DNA from: Microcebus murinus
Taxonomy: Eukaryota; Chordata; Mammalia; Primates; Cheirogaleidae
Reading direction: 5' to 3'
NCBI RefSeq assembly: GCF_040939455.1
Contig: NC_134129.1
Coordinates: forward strand, 21,466,001-21,530,000
DNA length: 64,000 nucleotides
Part shown: in pieces, positions 9,895 through 20,648 of the stretch
Numbering within the stretch: the first letter of the stretch is position 1
How the letters are laid out: each line of letters begins with the position of its first letter
The notes under the pieces: model-generated
Databases searched by the model: none
Told to the model about the DNA's origin: nothing
Seen by the model: only the letters and a program-made list of their open reading frames with translations
Position numbers and translations under genes: made by a program

Positions 9895-10045
9895 GTGGGA
9901 TTCAAAAATTACCCAATCAGGATCAGGCAAGCAGCGCGGCGGGAAACAGGCAGCTCCCCCGCGGAGCCGCAGAGCGACAGGGAGGCGGCAAGCAGCCGCG
10001 TGCGTCCGGGCGCCGCCATTTTCCCCATCACGACTGCTCTGTTTT

Positions 10046-11063
10046 AACGCCTTCGTCCCCGAATCCCCTGTAACGTTGGCTTAACGCGGGGGCTGAAACA
10101 CGCCTACGCATGCGTGCCTCTCCGAGTCTCCCCATGTTCGCCATTGGGGATCCCCACGCGAAAACACGCTCTCCCGTTTATCTTCTAAGCCGAGCAGCGG
10201 GGCCATCGTCCGGGGTTGGCGTCCCGGCGCCCGGCCAGGAAGACGCACAGACGTGGGGTTCCGGGCATGGGACACGTCTCCTCCTGTGGCCGCACGTTGC
10301 GGATCTCCTCGGGCCCTGGGACCCTGGGCTCCCTGACCGACACGTGACCGGCCGCCTGACAAACTCCCCGGCAGAGCGCAGGCGCCAACACGGAAGTCTC
10401 TAGAAGCATCTGGAAGCTTCTCCATCTGCCCTTCCCTGACCGCCACACGGGGCAGGGGGGAGGAAAGCCTCACGCCAAACCCACACGCTCACACAGAGTG
10501 GGCCCCCGTCATCTTCGAGCCTCCACTTGGTTCGAGGTTCTCTCACTCCCCCTCCAAAAAAATAAATAAATAATAAAGAATTAATTTATTCTTAGTCCCC
10601 AACTTTTCACGTCGGAAAATGTCGGGCCTGCCAAGACGTGGCGAGACTTTTACTGAGGGCGGCTGCGTGCGCTTTATCTAGACCCGGCGTTTCTGGCCAG
10701 GTTTTCTTCCGAGTCTCCCCTCTGTCTCCACGAGCGGTATGAAATTTTGTGCATCACGCGGGCGGGCCTTTAGGCTGGACGTTCCGGGGACCGGCCGCAC
10801 CACCCATCAGGGCGCTGCATCTCTAAACACGCCAGCGAAATGCACCCCCCAGGAGCGAGGGTCCTCTGCCATAGCCGCGTGCAGGACGCCTGCACCAAGG
10901 GAAACCACTGTCTGATGTGGGACTCACATTTGAATTTCCCCGACTGTCTCAGCATGGTCTATGACGGTCGGTTTTTCTCCATCAAGGATCCTAGGCTGCA
11001 TCTGGCTGTCATATGGCCTTCGCCTCCTTTAAATCTATCAGAGTTTTCTAGGCTTTTGGGGGA
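10046..11063. other. CpG-rich unrecognised sequence
   Basis: From the LTR to about 10560 the DNA is rich in C, G and CpG. It includes an NRF1-like ACGCATGCGT at about 10105-10114. An AATAAATAAATAATAAAG stretch follows, then further GC-rich sequence to about 10900. It may be a CpG island, LTR-flanking sequence or ERV internal remnant. Open frames on both strands match no family I recognise. Confidence 0.35.
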
Positions 11064-11076
11064 TGGAATGGGATCT

Positions 11077-11394
11077 TTTATTTATTTATTTATTTTTGAG
11101 ACAGAGTCTCACTCTGTTGTCCAGGCTAGAATGAGTGCCGTGGCGTCAGCCTCGCTCACAGCAACCTCAGACTCCCAAGTAGCTGGGACCACAGGCATGC
11201 GCCACCACCAAGCCCAGCTCATTGTTTTCTGTATAGATTTTTAGTTGTCCGGCTAATTTCTTTCTATTTTTTTTTTTAGTATAGACGAGGTCTCGCTCTT
11301 GCTCAGGCTGGTCTCGAACTACTGACCTCGGGCGATCCTCCCGCCTCGGCCTCCCAGAGTGCTAGGATGACAGGCGTGAGCCACCGCGCCCGGC
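11077..11394 (-). repeat. Alu (lemur type) with intact target duplication
   Basis: Inverted dimer flanked by TGGAATGGGATCT (11064-11076) and TGGAATGGTATCT (11395-11407), a 13-bp target duplication with one mismatch. Confidence 0.95.
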
Positions 11395-11580
11395 TGGAAT
11401 GGTATCTCAATGACACTGGTGATGCTAAACAGTCAGGCCAGCTGTTTTGCAGTACGTCTATGTCCCTGAATCTGGACTTGCCAGACTGTTTCCTTAGAAT
11501 TGTTGTGGTTACATACGGCAATACCAGGGCATCTAATGTCATTTGAACCCTTTATTGGTATTGACTATACTGAAGCACGT

Positions 11581-11930
11581 ATTTTTTTTTTTTTTTTTTG
11601 AGACAGAGTCTCACTCTGTTGCCCGGGCTAGAGTGAGTGCCGTGGCGTCAGCCTAGCTCACAGCAACCTCCAACTCCTGGGCTCAAGCGATCCTCCTGCC
11701 TCAGCCTCCCTAGTGGCTGGGACTACAGGCATGCGCCACCACGCCCGGCTAATTTTTTGTATATATATATATATATTTTTAGTTGGCCAATTCATTTATT
11801 TCTATTTTATAGTAGAGACGGGGGTCTCGCTCTTGCTCAGGCAGGTCTCGAACTCCTGACCTCGAGCGATCCTCCCGCCTCGGCCTCCCAGAGTGCTAGG
11901 ATTACAGGAGTGAGCCACCAGTGCCCGGCC
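11581..11930 (-). repeat. Alu (lemur type)
   Basis: Inverted dimer. The T-tail is at 11581-11599 and the end GTGCCCGGCC at 11930. A short (TA)n expansion sits in the linker near 11760-11776. Confidence 0.95.
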
Positions 11931-12616
11931 TTCCCTGGAAAAAAGTTTTCTTAACTTTTATACTGCAAGTCTTTCTTTCTATAACATTAAACCCCAGCAC
12001 TTCGTGGTCAGGGGGATGCCACAGCCTTGGGGCCAAACAGTTATTTTTCGGGATCATTAAAACTATGTCTTTAACATGGTGAATTTAATAAAAAGTTTTA
12101 AAGATAATTAAAACATGCACATGTTAACATGTATAACATATAAAACACCCGTACGTTGATTACTTATTTGGTAAGGTGATTTGAATCTATTCCTTCCAAA
12201 TTTATTTACGTCTGTACTAACGCAGCTACGTAATTCGGACAAACAACATCGGAAGGCTTTTTAAGGACCCAATCACCAACGCACTACCTACCACTACGAG
12301 AAATAAAATGCGTCCATGGGAAGAGCAATGCTTAAAGAAAACATCTATTTTCATCAAACTTGCTGAAACCGTGAGCCTTCCTACCAGGACCTGCACAGTC
12401 CCCAAACACAATTGTTTTTTTGTCACATCGAATTTCAATTAGTCATCGTGATACGGCTGAGAGACTCTGTAACAACAATCAGCAAAGACTCCGTAGGATC
12501 CTGCCCGAATTCTTGGCATTTTTCTCATTGCTTTCTGCAAAAGCACATTGCACGGGAAGCCGATCACAATGGAAACAATCGGGGAATTGTCACCGGGCCA
12601 CATACGTCCTCAGCTT
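11931..12616. other. Unrecognised sequence
   Basis: AT-rich single-copy sequence with no recognised gene or repeat. The block 12425-12500 contains several homeobox-like ATTA cores. That alone is weak evidence for regulation. Confidence 0.35.
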
Positions 12617-12717
12617 TGTGTGCATGTGCGTGTGCGTGCGTGTGCATGTGTGCATGCGTGTGCATGTGTGTGTGCATGTGCGTGTGCGTGTGTGCGTGTG
12701 CGCACATGTGTGCATTT
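12617..12717. repeat. (TG/CG)n alternating purine-pyrimidine tract
   Basis: About 100 bp of TGTG, TGCG and TGCATG steps. Such strict alternation with CG steps is a classic Z-DNA-forming composition. Confidence 0.95.
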
Positions 12718-14417
12718 GCCAAGTCCCTTCCAGAACTAAGATTTGGTCCTCTTCCTCATCTTCCACCTCTTCCTTTTTCTACACATCAATCCAACCATTA
12801 AAATTACTTGCGGAGACAGTTACGGAACGTATCGGGTGCATGGAAAACATCCTGCTTCTGACCACACGTGAACATGCGAGTTTTTATGGATCGTATGCAG
12901 GCAGGCTCGGAAGGGCGTGCACGGGCTCTGTTTAAACAGCTCTCCAGACCACAGGCCATCACCCGAGTGCCCCATTACATCTTCAGAATAGCCGGGTCTA
13001 CAGATGCGGTATTTCAACCCACGTGGATTTTTTTTAAATATTGCAGAGAGCAAATTTATTACGGAAGTGCTGCTTTCTCTTGGAATTCCCTTTCTCTCTG
13101 CCCACCCTCCCCTCCACTCCAGGGGAATGCAGTGAAGAACTAAAATGAGAGAAACTGTAATTAAAATCAGATTCTTCCCCTGAGGGACGGAGGGGTCAAC
13201 CTAATTATCAGCCTGTCTACCCCAAAACGAATTTACCTCTTTAAGAAAGGAAGGTCTTTATCACTCATGGGAAAAAAAAAAAAAACATAAACAAAAATTA
13301 AGATGCCACTCGGGTATCACTGTAATCTTTCATTTTTAAGTGACCTCTTAGTCTAATGGATTCAGTGCATTCTCATTCAAGTGAAATGTGTTTTGCGCAG
13401 GGGAGGACTGTTGATAAATGGTACTGTCATGACCCTTAGGTTAGAGCAAAGGAACATTGGAAAATAAATCTCAATCCCGTATACTCACCAATCCTGCAAT
13501 GGGGGTGGGCAATCTATTGATCTTCCTAACAAGTCCTGGTTTTATAGTGTTCAGCAACCTGTCACGAAAAAAAAAGGCAGAATGTCAAGTGAGGAGCCGA
13601 GCAAGATGGATCACACAAATCACCTTCATCCGGGGCCACAGCTAAATCGCTGGTAGGAAAAGCGGTGCTTTGAGAGCAGGTGGTAAATCCCAGTCATCTA
13701 TCTAACAGCCTTCGTGCACCTGAGTAAGGAGCTTTGCCGATGTCGGGTCTGTCCGAGGCAGGTGAAGTTTCGGAATCTGGAAGAGTTGGAGGGAAGAAAG
13801 GGCAGAGACTGGGAGGTGCTTCAAGGGAAAAGGCAAGGCTGTGAACCGGACTGAGGTCGGCAGGGAATTGTCTAGAACCGCAGCCAGGTATATTACAAGC
13901 CAGGTGCGGCCGGCTGCCAATCCTCCTGGCTAAGGCTGGGCTCCCTGCAGGGACGTGCTAAGTTTAGACACCAACATCTATCTCTGCAAGTGACTTTGCC
14001 AAGACAAATTCTACCTCCAGACCCTCTTCGTTCTTGGAGGAGAGTGGCTTGTTAAATGTGGCTGAACTTCACTTTAAAAAAAAAAAACAAAAGTGGGTGG
14101 GGGAGGGAGAATATGTTTAATAAGACGTTAACCAATCGTATTCCGAAAATTTTTAACAAGGCTGACCACGATTGCCTAGTTACAAAAGATATTTGAGCAA
14201 AAGATGTTCAGGGTAAAGGTTGAAATTATGTAAAAAAAAAAAAAAAAAATGATACAAGCAAGGGAAGGCAAGAGAAAGAACCATAACTTCTTGGTCTTCA
14301 GGGAATACTGATTCAGGGTGAAGAGAAATGAGAAAGGCAACTTATAAAAATAAAATCCAGTTAGCATCACGATGATAGGGTAGAGTACAGTCTTTGAAGA
14401 ACAGGTTATTCTGAAAG
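12718..14417. other. Unrecognised mostly single-copy sequence
   Basis: No gene or named repeat was recognised in 1.7 kb. A-runs occur near 13270, 14075 and 14232. Open frames are short and on both strands. Confidence 0.4.
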
Positions 14418-14419
14418 TA

Positions 14420-15439
14420 CCATGATTCCCCCAAATATAAGACCTCCCCATAAAACAAGCCCCAGCAGGATGTCTAAGCATGTGCGCCATAGAAGCCCTA
14501 CCCCGAAAATCAGCCCTAGTGACAGGCGTGGCTATGAAAATCGGCCCTAGTGATGGGCGTGGATATGAAAATCAGCCCTGGTGGTGGGCGTGGCTATGAA
14601 AATCAGCCCTGGTGCTGGGCGTGGCTATCAAAATCGGCCCTAGTGATGGGCGTGGATATGAAAATCAGCCCTGGTGCTGGGCGTGGCTATCAAAATCGGC
14701 CCTGGTGATGGGCGTGGCCATGAAAATCAGCCCTAGTGGTGGGCGTGGCCATGAAAATCAGCCCTAGTGATGGGCGTGGCTATGAAAATCAGCCCTGGTG
14801 ATGGGCGTGGCTATGAAAGTCTGCCCTAGTGGTGAGCGTGGCTATGAAAATCAGCCCTAGTGGTGGGCGTGGCTATGAAAATCAGCCCTAGTGGTGAGCG
14901 TGGCTATGAAAATCAGCCCTAGTGGTGGGCGTGGCTATGAAAATCAGCCCTAGTGGTGGGCGTGGCTATGAAAATCAGCCCTAGTGATGGGCGTGGCTAT
15001 GAAAATCAGCCCTGGCGGTGGGCGTGGCTATGAAAATCAGCCCTAGCGGTGGGCGTGGCTATGAAAATCAGCCCTAGTGGTGGGCGTGGCTATGAAAATC
15101 AGCCCTAGTGGTGGGCGTGGCTATGAAAATCAGCCCTAGTGACTGGCGTGGCTGCGCAGCGCATCTGCACAACCCATGCGTGTCATCGCGGAGCGGGAGA
15201 GAACACGAGCAGCCCTTCTCATCTGCCCCATCATGACAGCTGGTATCCCAGAGGTGACCGGAAAGGTGCGGGCAGCCCCACCTACAAGGTCTGCTCCCCT
15301 GTCAGGTCCCGGCCATTCTGTGCGTGCTGCAAGCTGAGGCTTTGAGGGGCAAATAACACATCCCCTGAAAATGAGCCCTAGGGTGTCTTCTTGAGGACAA
15401 ATAAATATAAGACCCTGTCTTATTTTCGGGGAAACAAGG
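14420..15439 (+). mobile_element. TAF DNA transposon, copy 4 (longest minisatellite; alternative right module)
   Basis: TA flanks at 14418-14419 and 15440-15441. The internal 31-bp minisatellite holds about 21 units (14507-15150), the most in the window, with visible unit subtypes (TGATGGGCG, TGGTGGGCG, TGCTGGGCG, and TGGATATG variants). After CCCTTCTCATCTGCCC the usual segment with the acidic frame is absent. A different segment of about 120 bp (15228-15350), also found in copy 12, stands in its place. The right subterminal block and TIR are normal. Confidence 0.92.
15139..15345 (+). pseudogene. Alternative open frame of TAF copy 4
   Basis: The 68-codon frame starts like the standard TAF frame but then continues into the swapped module as YPRGDRKGAGSPTYKV and ends Cys-rich (PFCACCKLRL). 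Copy 12 carries the related YPRGDRKDAGSPTNKV but shifts frame by one base afterwards. I do not recognise a family. Confidence 0.3.
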
Positions 15440-15441
15440 TA

Positions 15442-15757
15442 GATTCCTTAAAGGAACAATTGTGGAGACATTCAGGAAGGATGCTGACATTCTGTTTCAA
15501 GTGCACACTGCATTTGATAACTCTTTATGTCCCTAACGTCCTGCATGTGGCACCCTCTCGACTGTTGTTCAATGGTTATAAAATGCAAGGTGAAGGCATT
15601 TTTTTTTCTTCTATCTGCAACTTTTTTTTAAAAAAAATCTTAAACCCCTAGTCTGGGAGACAGAGGTTCTGTTTCATATAGACTCTACCAACAGCCCATA
15701 CTACAGGTCTCCAAGGAGTACGGTGCTAACAATAACTGCTAGGAAAGACACATTACT
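15442..15757. other. Unrecognised sequence
   Basis: No gene or repeat recognised apart from short A and T runs near 15600-15640. Confidence 0.35.
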
Positions 15758-16090
15758 GGCCGGGCACAGTGGCTCACGCCTGTCATCCTAGCACTCTGGG
15801 AGGCCGAGGCGGGAGGATCACTCAAGGTCAGGAGTTCAAGACCAGCCTGAGCAAGAGTGAGACCCTGTCTCAAAATAGAAAAAAAATTAATTGGCAAACT
15901 AAAAATATATAGCCAAAAAAATCAGCCGGGCGTGGTGGTGCATGCCTATAGTCCCAGCTACTCGGGAGGCTAAAGCAGGAGGATCGCTTGAGCCCAGGAG
16001 TTGGAGGTTGCTGTGAGCGAGGCTGACGCCACGGCACTCTAGCCCGGGCAACAGAGTAAGACTCTGTCTCAAAAAAAAAAAAAAAAAAAA
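15758..16090 (+). repeat. Alu (lemur type) with target duplication
   Basis: Complete dimer. AAAGACACATTAC lies before it and is repeated after the A tail (16088-16100). Confidence 0.95.
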
Positions 16091-17097
16091 GACACATTAC
16101 GAGACCTTCCAGACATTGGGAATCATACCAACAGACAGCTTATAAGTTATTGGACCATAATACCAACATTAAAGGCAACATTTTTTAAAAAATTGAGAAT
16201 CTTAAAAGGATTGCACTGACTCTACGACGTCATTCTATTCAGAAACTCGATTCTAATAATTATCCTGGACTCTGGGGCGGAACAGTGGAACCATCTACAC
16301 CTTAAACACAGGGTTGGGAAGTTCAAGCTTAACCTCGTGGGAAATCACTTTACTCCTTTGCAACGGGAGATTACGTCACCGTCTCATTAGCTGGGTTTGC
16401 ACAGCTGCAGCAGGCACTATGATCAAAATAAAATCACCCACTCCGCGTCCCTTTTAATTTGGCTCAAGAGTGTTTTTCTGAGAGGTTTCCTTGATCACTT
16501 TCTGGGTTAGGCTGCCTGCCCTGCATGAAGGTATGGGCACTTTCATTTCATCTGACTCAGGCATCTGCTTTTCAACCTGAGCCCGAGATCACAGTGTAGC
16601 CTCGATCCTAAACCTGTTAACAGGTGTCATTTCTGAAGATTTCCTTTTTGGAGTCGCCTCGGCAAAACCGGGAAAATTAATAAACCCTCTGAGGTCAAGA
16701 AAATATTCACCGAAATATAGGAAAGAGGGAAACCTGAAGCAAGGAGGAGTTTCGTACGGGTAAAAACAGTGCCGGCACGCAAATGGCCGTGATTGTCGTC
16801 TCCCAAACGTTTGTGGGGTGTCAGGCGTTGTCCAGAATGTGTGAAATGTGGGTTGTACTTAAGCCACTTGGCTTGAGCACACCTAAGACGAGACCACAGG
16901 ACATTTATAGAAGGGCTCTGGAGACTCGGAATTCCAAGAATTTGGGCCTGACCTTGTGAGGCCAGGGCTCAGCCATGCTCCTATTATCCTAACACAGCAC
17001 CCATGCTAGGGACTGCTCCCCAAACTTGTCTCCTATTCTCCTGGGAACAGGTAAACTCTGTTTCCCTGCGTCCTCTGCCATTGGCTGTAGCTATCTA
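16091..17097. other. Unrecognised single-copy sequence
   Basis: No named repeat or gene was seen. Confidence 0.4.
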
Positions 17098-17554
17098 CCA
17101 TGTTTCCCCAAAAATAAGGCCTCCCCATAAAACGAGCCCCAGCAGGATTTCTGAGCATGTGCGCCATAGAAGCCCTACCCCGAAAATCAGCCCTAGTGAC
17201 GGGCGTGGCTGCGCAGCGCATCTGCACAACCCATGCGAGTCGTCGCGGAGCGGGAAAGAACACGAGCAGCCCTTCTCATCCGCCCCATGAGAGCTCTAGT
17301 GCTCCACAGGAGAGATCGGGGCTGGTGGTTCTAAAGGAAACAGAGTCGCAAGACATTCAGGATGGGATCCGGGGTCTGGAGAGTGAGGATGATGTTCCAG
17401 AAGAAGACGACTTCACTCTATTTGAATAAATGTAGATGGTTGCACCGTACTTGAAAAAAAAAAATAAATAACACATCCCCTGAAAACAATCCCTGGGGTG
17501 TCTTCTTGGGGACAAATAAATAGAAGACCCTGTCTTATTTTCGGGGAAACATGG
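17098..17554 (+). mobile_element. TAF DNA transposon, copy 5 (single-unit form)
   Basis: This is the shortest copy with an undeleted 3' part, about 457 bp, with only one minisatellite unit. TA is kept on the left (17096-17097) and mutated to TT on the right. It probably resembles the form from which the minisatellite expanded, or one in which it collapsed. The open frame 17157-17429 (90 codons) is intact. Confidence 0.92.
17157..17429 (+). pseudogene. Open frame of TAF copy 5
   Basis: Ninety codons that start inside the left block rather than in the minisatellite (MCAIEALPRKSALVTGV) and end EDDVPEEDDFTLFE. It shows that the frame stays open from near the left TIR to the acidic tail when only one 31-bp unit is present. 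Function is unknown; see the entry at 4861 for the transposase-remnant hypothesis. Confidence 0.4.
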
Positions 17555-17837
17555 TTCATGCCATCGTCTTGGTGCCATGTAGTAATTATCTATCAATGAC
17601 TGTAATTAGCATTTCTCTCGCACAGCGAACACCCAGTCATTGCCAGTTTACTGTCAGGAGGGCGGAAAGATGACTCGAAAAGTGACACCGATGTGTCACA
17701 GCTCTGCGGGCTCTCGGTGTCCCGTCGTGGGAGGGGGTGAACGGCCAGCTCCTTGCTCCCAACACTTCTTGTTAGCAGGAAGTTCTCAGAACCAAGAGTT
17801 CCCGGAGGCTTGGGATCCACGAAACTTCAAGAGCGGT

Positions 17838-18010
17838 AGGTGGGAGCCTCCGGAGACAGAAAGGCCCTGGGTTCGAATCCCAGCTCTGTGACTCCCTGGG
17901 CAAGTCATTTAAGTATGTTAACCTCTGTGTGAGCCTCGGTCTGCTCCTCTGCAAAATGGGCGCAAAAACACCTGCTCGCCACAGCGTGAGAGTGTGGAGT
18001 GAGCAAAACC
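17838..18010 (+). repeat. MIR-family SINE relic
   Basis: CCTGGGTTCGAATCCCAGCT, then GACTCCCTGGGCAAGTCATT and CTCTGCAAAATGGGCGC match the tRNA-derived head, core and tail order of MIR. Confidence 0.8.
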
Positions 18011-18319
18011 ACGCATACGACGCACTTGGCGCTGGGCTGGCGTGCGCTTTGTAAGGGCCGGCATCAGGATCTGCTCCTCCAAGCAGGCTTCGAGCCCAGC
18101 GCTCCCCCGGGTGGCAGGTGGAAGGCTGGGGTGTCGGTGCCGGGCTCACTTCCCCTCTGAGCAACCTCCACTTGGAGAGAAGAGAGACCAGGAGTGAAAG
18201 GAGGAGACGCCGAATATTTTGGAGGGCAGACGCCACGGGAGCAAAGCCCGTGCCCAGGCAGAGAGCGGCAGAACGACAGGGGCTGAGGAGGAAGGAAGGA
18301 ATTAAGGGAGGAGGCTCCA
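18011..18319. other. Unrecognised GC-rich sequence
   Basis: No named repeat or exon recognised. Confidence 0.35.
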
Positions 18320-18540
18320 GGCCGGGTGTGGCGGCTCGCGCCAGTCATCCCAGCTCTCTGGGAGGCCGAGGCGGGAGGATCAATCGAGGTCAGGAGTTCG
18401 AAACCAGCCTGAGCAAGAGCGAGACCCCATCTATGCTATAAAATAGAAAGAAATTAGCTGGACAACTAAAAAATATATATAGAAAAAATTAGAAATATAC
18501 ATAGAAAAAATTAGCCGGGCGTGGTGGCACATGCCTGCCG
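18320..18540 (+). repeat. Alu (lemur type), 3'-truncated
   Basis: Left arm and linker are present (with a partly duplicated AGAAAAAATTAGAA segment). The right arm stops at GCACATGCCTG. No A tail is present, so the 3' half was probably lost after insertion. Confidence 0.9.
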
Positions 18541-18648
18541 TGTGGGCCACACGAGGCTCCGAGAAGAGCAGTCCTGCGGGGAAATGAACGCCGAGGTCTA
18601 AACAAGAGACCAGGAAGAAAACATCAGAGACACAGGCTGTGAACTATA

Positions 18649-19097
18649 GCGTCTCCCCAAAAATACGGCGGGGTCTCATGTTTATTTTTCCTCAAGAAGA
18701 CACCCCAGGGCTTATTTTCAGGGGATGTGCTATATTTTTTTTAAGCACGGTACAACCATCTACATTGATTCAAATAGAGTGAAGTCGTCTTCTTCCGGAA
18801 CATCATCCTCACTCTCCAGACCCCGAATCCCATCCTGAATGTCTTGCGACTCTGTTTCCTTTAGAACCACCGGCCCCGATCTCTCCTGTGGAGCACTAGA
18901 GCTCTCACGGGGCGGATGAGAAGGGCTGCTCGTGTTCTTTCCCGCTCCGCGACGACACGCATGGGTTGAGCAGATGCGCTGCGCAGCCACGCCCGTCACT
19001 AGGGCTGATTTTCGGGGTGGGGCTTCTATGGGGCACGTGCTCAGAGATCCTGCTGGGGCTCCTTTTACGGGTGGGTCTGATTTTCGGGGAAACACGG
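18649..19097 (-). mobile_element. TAF DNA transposon, copy 6 (single-unit form)
   Basis: About 449 bp with a TA at 18647-18648 and CA at the other side. Only one minisatellite unit is present, as in copy 5. Its open frame is intact (18760-19119 on the minus strand, running into the flank). Confidence 0.9.
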
Positions 19098-19857
19098 CAG
19101 TAGGATGTAAACTGAGCACGGCCCCTCGGTAGGGTGAGCGTTTCTACGGTGAGGACTGGACCTCCTGGAACGGGCAGAATGTTTGCAAAGAGGGGTGAGC
19201 TTGAGAACATTCCGGATGCCAGACGCTCGAGTGCCCACGGAGCTCCCCAGGCAGGCTCTGCAGCTGACGCCCACGGCACAGCTCGAACGAGGACAGCGGC
19301 CCCCGCGTGTGCTAAGAGCCCCTCTTTCGAGTGGGAGCCGACGCCATGTTCTGGGCGAGGATCCCCAGATGGGCAGCCCGGGGGGTGGGCGTTCATCCTG
19401 CTCACGACAAGTCCTGCACACTCGCCCTGGAGTTCTCCGTCCGTTCTCGTCTTTCCCAACGGAAGACAGTCGGCGAAACTCAGCCCTTCCGGAGTCCCCA
19501 CCTCAGCCGGGCCGATCTTCAAACAAAAAAGCAGCTTCTGCACTAGAGTTCTTTTTTTTTTAGCCACTTGGGTCCGGCGCTCGCCGGCCACGACCCCTCG
19601 CCCACGGCCAGCACTCTCGGTCCACACAGCGGTCTGTGCTGTGCATGGACAGTGAGTCTCTCGCTCTTGCATGACAAGGAAAGCTTGGAAGCACTGAGAG
19701 CTTGTTTGACTTTGCAGGCGGCTTTCCTTGTCATGTAGATATCAGAATAGGTAACACGTACATACATGTTTTCATGCCGTTATTGTTAAACATTCACAGT
19801 TTTATTTTGATAAACGAAAAATTAGAAAAGTCACATCACAGTTGTTGGCTGAAGTTG
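19098..19857. other. Unrecognised GC-rich sequence
   Basis: No named repeat or gene. Several overlapping open frames on both strands (up to 255 codons) reflect high GC and lack family features. Confidence 0.35.
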
Positions 19858-20384
19858 CTGTGCGCGTCCATCTGTGGCTGTCGACTACAGTCCATGCCGG
19901 GCTGTGCGCGTCCATCTGTGGCTGTCGACTACAGTCCACGCCGGGCTGTGCGTGTCCATCTGTGGCTGTCGGCTACAGTCCACGCCGGGCTGTGCGCGTC
20001 CATCTGTGGCTGTCGACTACAGTCCACACCGGGCCGTGCGAGTCCATCTGTGGCTGTCGACTACAGTCCACGCCAGGCTGTGCGCGTCCATCTGTGGCTG
20101 TTGACTACGGTCCACGCCGGGCTGTGCGCGTCCATCTGTGGCTGTCGGCTACAGTCCACGCCGGGCTGTGCGCGTCCATCTGTGGCTGTCGGCTACAGTC
20201 CACGCCGGGCCGTGCGCGTCCATCTGTGGCTATCGACTACAGTCCACACTCGGCTGGGCACGTCCATCTGTGGCTGTCGACTACAGTCCACGCTGGGCTG
20301 TGCGCGTCCATCTGTGGCTGTCGACTACAGTCCACGCCGGGCTGTGAGCGTCCATCTGTGGCTGTCGACTACAGTCCACACTGG
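19858..20384. repeat. 44-bp minisatellite of 12 units
   Basis: Each unit carries GTGCGCGTCCATCTGTGGC and TGTCGACTACAGTCCACGC. Differences between units are mostly at CpG sites. The unit length is not a multiple of three, so the same three peptide phases appear in turn in all plus frames, giving false open frames. Confidence 0.95.
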
Positions 20385-20648
20385 CACCCAAGTGGTTAAT
20401 AATGAGTGGGTTGAAGTGTCCTTACTTGAACTCAAAGGCCCAACGAATCTTAGAGCCAAAAAGCAGTAGACCGGCCGAGTCCGCCCGACCAATCGAGACT
20501 TGGCGGAAAGACAAGGGAGAACCCGACAGAGGAGGCGGCCTATCAAATTCTCGCCCGCCCTGCTAAGGCCAGAATCAGTAACGGCAAAAGGGGCCCCCAG
20601 TTTGCTGAGATTGGAGCGAGTGCCTGGGTTGGAGAAAGAGCTCTAGAC

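Larger units (their letters stand above)
9153..10045 (-). mobile_element. Endogenous-retrovirus-like LTR with an amplified CCAAT array in U3
   Basis: On the minus strand the order is that of an LTR: a GC-rich start with a YY1-type AAAATGGCGGC (10012-10022), a CCAAT box (9913-9920), about 22 tandem CCAAT-bearing repeats (9375-9894), a TATAAAAG box (9346-9353), an AATAAA polyadenylation signal (9247-9252) and a U5-like end. The motif AAGAGCTGTAACACTAG occurs twice (9184-9200 and 9274-9290) and recalls the GAGCTGTAACACTCACC motif of some class I (ERV1) LTRs, so class I is my best guess. The exact ends and target duplication were not found, and no gag, pol or env sequence is visible. A solo or 3' LTR is therefore inferred. 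Confidence 0.65.

Noticed and set aside
9234..9905. 223-codon minus frame made of DWTLKLVV repeats
   Set aside because: A by-product of the 24-bp LTR minisatellite. It reads through the TATA box and U3, which argues against coding use.
9940..10560. CpG-rich block as the promoter of a host gene
   Set aside because: No first exon or splice donor followed by coding sequence could be recognised, and the LTR explains the promoter motifs at its left side.
19702..20469. 255- and 185-codon plus frames with repeated CASICGCRLQS
   Set aside because: Open only because the 44-bp array lacks stops. Neither flank adds a recognisable domain.
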